A stretch of DNA of 64,000 nt from Ehretia macrophylla. Taxonomy: Eukaryota > Streptophyta > Magnoliopsida > Boraginales > Ehretiaceae. Below, piece after piece: positions 58,741 through 64,000 of the stretch. Each line of letters opens with the position of its first letter. Position 1 is the first letter of the stretch. Both the position numbers and the translations under genes were made by a program. The notes beneath the pieces were generated by a model, which saw only the letters and a list, made by a program, of their open reading frames with translations, ran no database searches and was not told where the DNA came from. The stretch covers positions 4,427,501-4,491,500 of the forward strand of contig CM075767.1 of assembly GCA_037974665.1 (NCBI GenBank), written 5' to 3'.

Positions 58741-59519
58741 GATGCCTTTTAATCGCGAAAATAAAACGAGAAAAACTTCACCTCTTTGTACAATGCTCCA
58801 CATGCCTAGAGCTTGCTTTTTCTCCTTTTGATCTTCCCCTCTATGCCAAATCCTAGTTAAAGTGTTGATTAAGTTGTGGGACTTAATCTTGCAAAACTAA
58901 ACTAAAACAAGTATATTTCGTGTTTCCTCTAAGAGAGGCTTACACGTGAGAGAGAGAGAAAGATCTCAAAGGAGATGATGCAATTGTAGAGCTTGGTATA
59001 GGGGTCTTTATATAGGTAAAAACCATACTAGGTAGTTCTGTGCAAATAGAATTACAAGTCAGAAAGAGTTTAGGATTTTGAATTATCCCAATTCTAATTT
59101 AATTATGGAAAAATACTTCTCCACTTGTGTTCACACTACACCACTCAACCAAGCTAGGAAAATCGCCTAGGCTCACACGTTTAAGCCTAGGTCCGCGTGC
59201 CAAGATTCTGGTTTAGCCCTTATACTTTATCCAATTAATTGATTAATTAATTATTTAATCTAATTTTCAGCCAACTGTCAAAATAGAAACTCCTTCCCAG
59301 AATGAAAAGTCTTCTTGACTTCTAGTTGCCAATGGATTTCATCCTCTCTTAAATTTAGCAACACCCAAATTTAGTAATGACAGTTATAAGGTAAATGGCT
59401 AGAAGAGAGACCAAAGATATAATTATCCTTCGAGTAAAAATCACCAAAATACCCTTTCTAGTCTCCTAACAATATTTTGCCAATTTAACCTTAGTCTATT
59501 CCACTAAAAGACTATGGCT
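58741..59519 (-). repeat. Unclassified promoter-like repeat fragment
   Basis: On the minus strand CCTATATAAAGACCCC (near 59005-59020) looks like a TATA box followed by a leader with a (GA)n/(CT)n run (58948-58962). No ORF follows. It is probably part of a short LTR in minus orientation, but I could not find its ends or a second copy. Confidence 0.35.
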
Positions 59520-59524
59520 TCATT

Positions 59525-62160
59525 TGACGACCCAGACCTAGCATGTAGTATATAATACCTATTTGCACATACTTATGTGTTTGTTATAGGTGATTGTATG
59601 GATTATGTAATATTTATTGCATAATAGGAATAGTTATTATTCACTAGGTTTTCTGACTGTTTCATTTTTCTTATGATACTTGTCATTTAGGAGACATGAG
59701 AAAATAGGAATTATGTGCATAGCATATCGGGAGAGCAAAATACAAAATTATTTAGGTATCGTATGAATAGTAACAATCAAGAAATATTTTTAGCCAAAAT
59801 AACCCATTTTTAACCATTTTTATTAACTAAACCCATAACCCAAACCCATTGACCCTTCACCCAAACCCACTTATATATCTTAAACACACATATATGCATA
59901 TAACTTAGCCAAAAACAAAAACAAACAAAAAAATAAGAGCAAAAGCTAGGCCAAAATCGGCCATAAGGAGAAAAAATAAAGAAAAAGAAAAAAAATCCAA
60001 AGTCTTCCAAAATTGATCTTGAGCTTGGAGATGGAGAACTTTGAGCCTTCCTAGAGTATCTTTCAACTTCCTATAAGTTGTATTGGTGAGGGATTCATCC
60101 ATTGTTTGAATATTTAATGTTATTTAGTTTATGTCAAAACCTACATTTGTGTTCTACGCTTTGTGATTGATCATTATTGCTTAAATTGCTCTTTATTATG
60201 TTTGTATAACATTCTTTCATGGTTATATTGGAGTTGTTTTGGTTGAATTTGGAGTTTGGAGTCTTGAGGAAGAAGACGAATAGTATATATATAGTAACTT
60301 GTTCAAAAATTGGAATTTTCGATCTAAATTGTGTTTTAACGCTATGGTTAGGTGTCATAATCATCTAGAATGCTAAATGTAACATTTAAATGCTTAGAAT
60401 CTAGCTAGAATTGAAGAATTGAATTGAAAGCTAAAAGGGGTCGATTAGATGAAATGGTGATCGAGCGCTTTTGGGTGAGTTGTATGGTCTTAGATAGGCT
60501 AGAAAATAATTGCGGTGCATTTATGATGTTGAATTGGTGATCGGGCTTGGTACTTGTAGTTCAAATAGACAAAGGGTCATTTCGGGGTTTCACGTTAGTC
60601 GTGGGTTAAAGCAAGATTTCTTAACATTGAAACGTGTCATAAAGTGTCTAGAAGTGAGTGGTGAAGTTGGTTTATGAGTCTTGTAGCACGAATGGAATAG
60701 GTAGCTTAAGAAAGTTGGCCAAACGAATAGTATTTGTGAACCTATCTTGGAAGAACTAGTTGTTACAAGTTAAAATAGATATGGCTAAAATGGATTGGAT
60801 TTCATTAGTGGGATGTTTGTAGGGTATGATCATGAGTCCAGAGCATGTTTAATGGGTTTAAGGTATTTTAGTGTTTAACTGTATAAAGTACTTAAGCTAA
60901 TGATACTCTAGTAAACTGTGTTCTAAAGAGACTGTATACCTAGTTGAAGTGGGTCATGGTAGCGTCATGACACTCTGGATGGCCGATGTCATCGATGTAT
61001 TGGTATGACTACCATGGCCAGGTAGCGTCATGACACTCCGGGCGGTCAATGTCATCGGTGTATTGGCATGACTACCTTGTTATCGAAAGTGGATGGTAGT
61101 GTCGTGGCACTCCGGACTACCGATGTTGTCGGTATATTGACATGACTACCACGAGTTCGTACATGAACTTGTAAGCGGTGTCAAACTTGACCTTGTTTTA
61201 CCTAACTTAATTGTCTTCCTATCCAATATTGCTACGTGGTTATCGAGTAACTCTTGCTTGGGCCCTAAGTCCTTGGAGAGTTACCATTGCTTGTATCTTT
61301 TTGTGTGTTATTTAGCTCATATACTTGAACAATACATTGTATTGATAATGTACTCTCGAGGTTCTTGTAGTACATGTCATGTCGTGTATGTTTACCTCCT
61401 TTAATGAATATGACATGGTTTCTTGTTATATATTAGTTTAGCAAAGTTAATTGAGTTTATTGTGTTTACTTTATTATCTTTAGTTAGTTAAATGTAGTTA
61501 ATATGTGATTATATAGTCTTTCTAATTGTGATATTGAACTATATTGTTGTGAACTAGTATTTCCTTGTTAATTGACTATATGACTTATATGCATTGCACG
61601 AAAACATTTTCAAATCTCCCAAATTATATGTCCCATCCCTCACTAGGCATACGTGTTTAGTATGCTCACCCCTCTTTCTAACATTTTACAGGCATGGCGG
61701 AGATAGCCTCGAGAAGTAGAAAAGGAAGATCCAGTGTCCCCTTGATTGCTTGTACATTTGGTTGGATGGTTATGTGACTTTATGTAAAGTTAGTTGGATA
61801 TCCTGGCTTGTATTTTATTTTGTAATCTCAAATGTAACCATTATGTAAGAGATGTAATAATAGTTTAAATTAAAGTCAATTAGAGTGGTATAATAACCTA
61901 GTAAATGTAATAGATTAATGTTATTTAATTTTGAATCTAACATATAGGTATTTGTCTAAGAAAAGAAGCTAGAATAGTCCTAGGATTTGGATCTAAAACT
62001 TTATATATATGTGTTTTGGGGTGTTGTTGTATGAATTCTTCTACTTGCAGGTTTTTTGGTTTGGCCTATAAACATGGGAGACTTCGTCCGCTTTTCCCAT
62101 TTTTCTTGACTTGGGGATTTGGATCGGGACCTCTGTCTCGTGAGGGATCGAGGCATTACA
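59525..62160 (+). repeat. LTR N (Tekay-like), 5' LTR
   Basis: 2636 bp, TGACGACCCAGACC...GAGGCATTACA, followed by a primer site, so it is a 5' LTR. It shows the hairpin GGCATAC...GTATGCTC (61646-61667) then TTTTACAGG, as in the other Tekay-like LTRs, and a tandem of three GGTAGTGTC(A/G)TG(G/A)CACTC-type units of about 65 bp (60957-61150). Only this LTR and part of the leader remain before the Athila LTR piece. Confidence 0.85.
60957..61150 (+). repeat. Tandem repeat of about 60-65 bp, three units, in LTR N
   Basis: Units start GGTAGCGTCATGACACTC and end GGCATGACTACC, with internal GATGTCATCG; GTCATGAC and GGTAGTCATG parts are self-complementary. Confidence 0.75.
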
Positions 62161-62162
62161 GT

Positions 62163-62174
62163 TGGTATCAAAGC
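62163..62174 (+). other. Primer binding site after LTR N
   Basis: TGGTATCAAAGC, one base from the initiator-Met consensus TGGTATCAGAGC, two bases after the LTR. Confidence 0.85.
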
Positions 62175-62595
62175 TTAATTAGCTCTCAGCCGGGATAGGG
62201 TCCTCGGTCTGTTGGGTAGTGAACCCCGAGTGCGTGCATGTGAATTACGTTTTAACTAGGCATATGTTTGCATGTGGCATTGTGCTTGCTTGCATGGAAA
62301 TGTGTTCTTATGTGTTGTACTTGTGTGAAATGTGCAACTATGTGAACAAATGTGCGCCTATGTGATTTAACTATGCACTTATGTGACTTACTGTGTCAAT
62401 CTGACAAATGTGCAATATGTGCAAATATGTGATAATGTATGCTCTTGTCTGACATAATTGCATGAAATGTGAAATGTACGTGATATGTGTAATTATGTGA
62501 TCATATGTGCATTTAGGTGACCTCCTTGTGGAATAAGTAAAACTTATATAATATGTGAAATTATGTGTATTAAGTGTTTAATTTATGTAAAACCC
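62175..62595 (+). other. Leader of the LTR N element with TATGTG repeats
   Basis: About twenty loose copies of TATGTG or AAATGTG(C/A) within 62280-62590. It resembles the leaders of elements B and C in form but not base for base. No gag start is reached before the Athila LTR piece begins. Confidence 0.6.
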
Positions 62596-63362
62596 ACCGT
62601 AATATGACTGTATTTGCAGCACTCAAATCACTGTATTTGTACTATATTTGCATCATAACTTAGGAATAAATGCAAACACTTATAGACTTTTGATGCAATG
62701 TAAGATGATACCGAAAAATAAAGAATCAGACCCGAAACGATCCAAATTGCAAGTCAAGAAGTTGAGAATGTGGAAATTCGGGAACTGGTAGATGAATGGA
62801 GCTCGTTGAGAAGAAATTTGGCCGAAACTAGCGCAAAATCAAAACCGGAATGTTGACCTCGATGATTTTGAATAGTGAACTATGTCCGTTTTTGACAAAT
62901 CATACCACTTTTTTGGGTAGAAACGGCCTTATGAGCAAAACGCAAGTTTTGTTTTGCGCACGACGTGATTTTAGCCAAATTTCATCGTTTTGAGGGTCAA
63001 AACAGTGAAAGAGGCCCGAAAATGCCTCGGTCAACGCCCCAGTCAAAAGTCAAAATTTAGAGCCAAAAAGTCAACAGAAAGGTGCTCGAGCACCCTATCT
63101 CAGATTTTTCCACAACCTTCCATAACATTCCAAAATACCACATGTCGCGCAATTGGCCGTCGGAGCAGAGAGCGTCCCTACTTTTTTTTTGCCTATAAAT
63201 ACCCCCTCCCGGACCAAATTATATATTAATTTTAGCTTTTAATTAATGAGTTAATTAGTTTAATTAGTTTTAATTTTAGTTTTGATTAATTAGTTAGATT
63301 AATTTAATAGTAATTGGAGAATACGGGGAAAGTTCTGCCCGTATTGCTTTTAATAGAAAAGT
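62596..63362 (+). repeat. Second Athila-type LTR piece
   Basis: Aligns with 57181-57870, including TATAAATA at 63194-63201 and AATACGGGG. It lies in the leader of the N element and is itself interrupted at 63362 by LTR P; AAAGT (63358-63362) would be P's left target copy. Confidence 0.75.
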
Positions 63363-64000
63363 TGTAACGCCCCGATCCCTCACGAAACCGGAGGCTCTAG
63401 TAACCATGCTATTCTCAACCGCATCCCAACTCGGGCACAGATTTTAGGAAAAACGGACAGAGTTTTCCCTGTACCGTGGACATTCTGAAAACCTGTAAAC
63501 ATTCAAATAAAACACGAAGCAAATGAACAACATTTCTAATTGAAATCCCAACTTCAAGGCCATCCAAGCCTTAAGCAACACAAGACAATATAAACAAATT
63601 CAAGCATGCAACATAGCTAGAAGCAGAAGCATAAGTTATTACATGCCACAATTCCATAACACTTACTACATCCACTTAGCTTTCAAATTGCAACTACTCA
63701 AATATATATACATAAGCCCTTAGGCTCCAAAATAGAACATAAAGTAGACAAGCAAGGTCTTCTACAGTTTAACAAGCAATCACTCCAATCTCAAGTAATA
63801 GTACACAGCAACCAAGGCAACTCCTCCTACTGCACCACCTGAAACATGTTTAGCGAGGTATGAGCAATCACAATTGCTCAGTGAGGGATAAGGTCTACCG
63901 GGGACATGCAATGCAGCAACTTAACACAATTAATACAATAGATAAACAGTGAATAACAATTCTAATACCACATTTTAAAAGGATACAATCGATAACCCTT
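63363..64000 (-). repeat. LTR P (relative of H and K), cut by window end
   Basis: Starts TGTAACGCCCC, shares CTCGGGCACAGATTTTAGGA-type sequence with H (CCCGGGCACAAAATTTTAAG near 25532) and the perfect stem TGAGCAAT/ATTGCTCA (63861-63880). Orientation minus, as for H and K. It runs off the window. Confidence 0.85.

Noticed and set aside
62016-62198. 60-codon ORF at the end of LTR N
   Set aside because: It spans the LTR end and the primer binding site, so a coding role is unlikely.

Overview
This window is a block of nested plant retrotransposons, typical of pericentromeric or other heterochromatin in a large, AT-rich angiosperm genome (probably a eudicot; the species cannot be fixed from sequence alone). 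The evidence is Ty3/gypsy chromovirus (Tekay/Del-like) and Athila-like sequence, Ty1/copia sequence and plant L1-type LINE sequence, with initiator-Met-tRNA-type primer sites and 5-bp target duplications. I found no convincing host gene, tRNA, rRNA or CRISPR array.

Layout. 1-1597: end of a Tekay-type LTR (X). 1598-18147: Tekay element A (plus strand, 5' part missing from the window), whose 3' LTR is split by a complete sibling, element B (8166-18049, minus strand, TSD TTGGT). 18148-18978: an old copia-like LTR tail. 18979-24957: solo LTR D, which holds solo LTR E (TSD GAGCT), solo LTR F (TSD ACTTG) and a foldback repeat. About 25150-29670: a decayed copia LTR (G) split by a 3.76-kb solo LTR H (TSD ATCTC). 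29680-30965: LINE tail and unassigned relics. 30966-33010: LTR I. 33011-33493: copia LTR fragment J. 33494-42506: LTR fragment K, split by gag-only Tekay element C (33865-41407). 42507-54638: a gag-only copia element L (minus strand), one LTR of which holds a 3.6-kb LINE insertion that has ORF1 but no ORF2 (50427-54030). 54639-58740: an Athila-type fragment (integrase, 3' region, LTR). 59525-62595: LTR N with primer site and leader. About 62596-63362: a second Athila-type LTR piece. 63363-64000: start of another minus-strand LTR (P).

How the parts relate. The order of insertion can be read from target duplications: older LTRs hold younger ones, and solo LTRs outnumber complete elements, so both insertion and LTR-LTR recombination have been active. 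Element B is young (its LTRs differ by about 36 substitutions in 2433 bp by hand count). Because B sits inside A in opposite orientation, the pair forms a multi-kilobase inverted repeat that could feed small-RNA silencing. Two elements (C, L) keep gag but no pol, and the LINE keeps ORF1 but no ORF2, so three separate lineages here would have needed enzymes supplied in trans. Across the Tekay-like LTRs a short hairpin keeps its pairing while its sequence changes, the best candidate for an undescribed functional signal.
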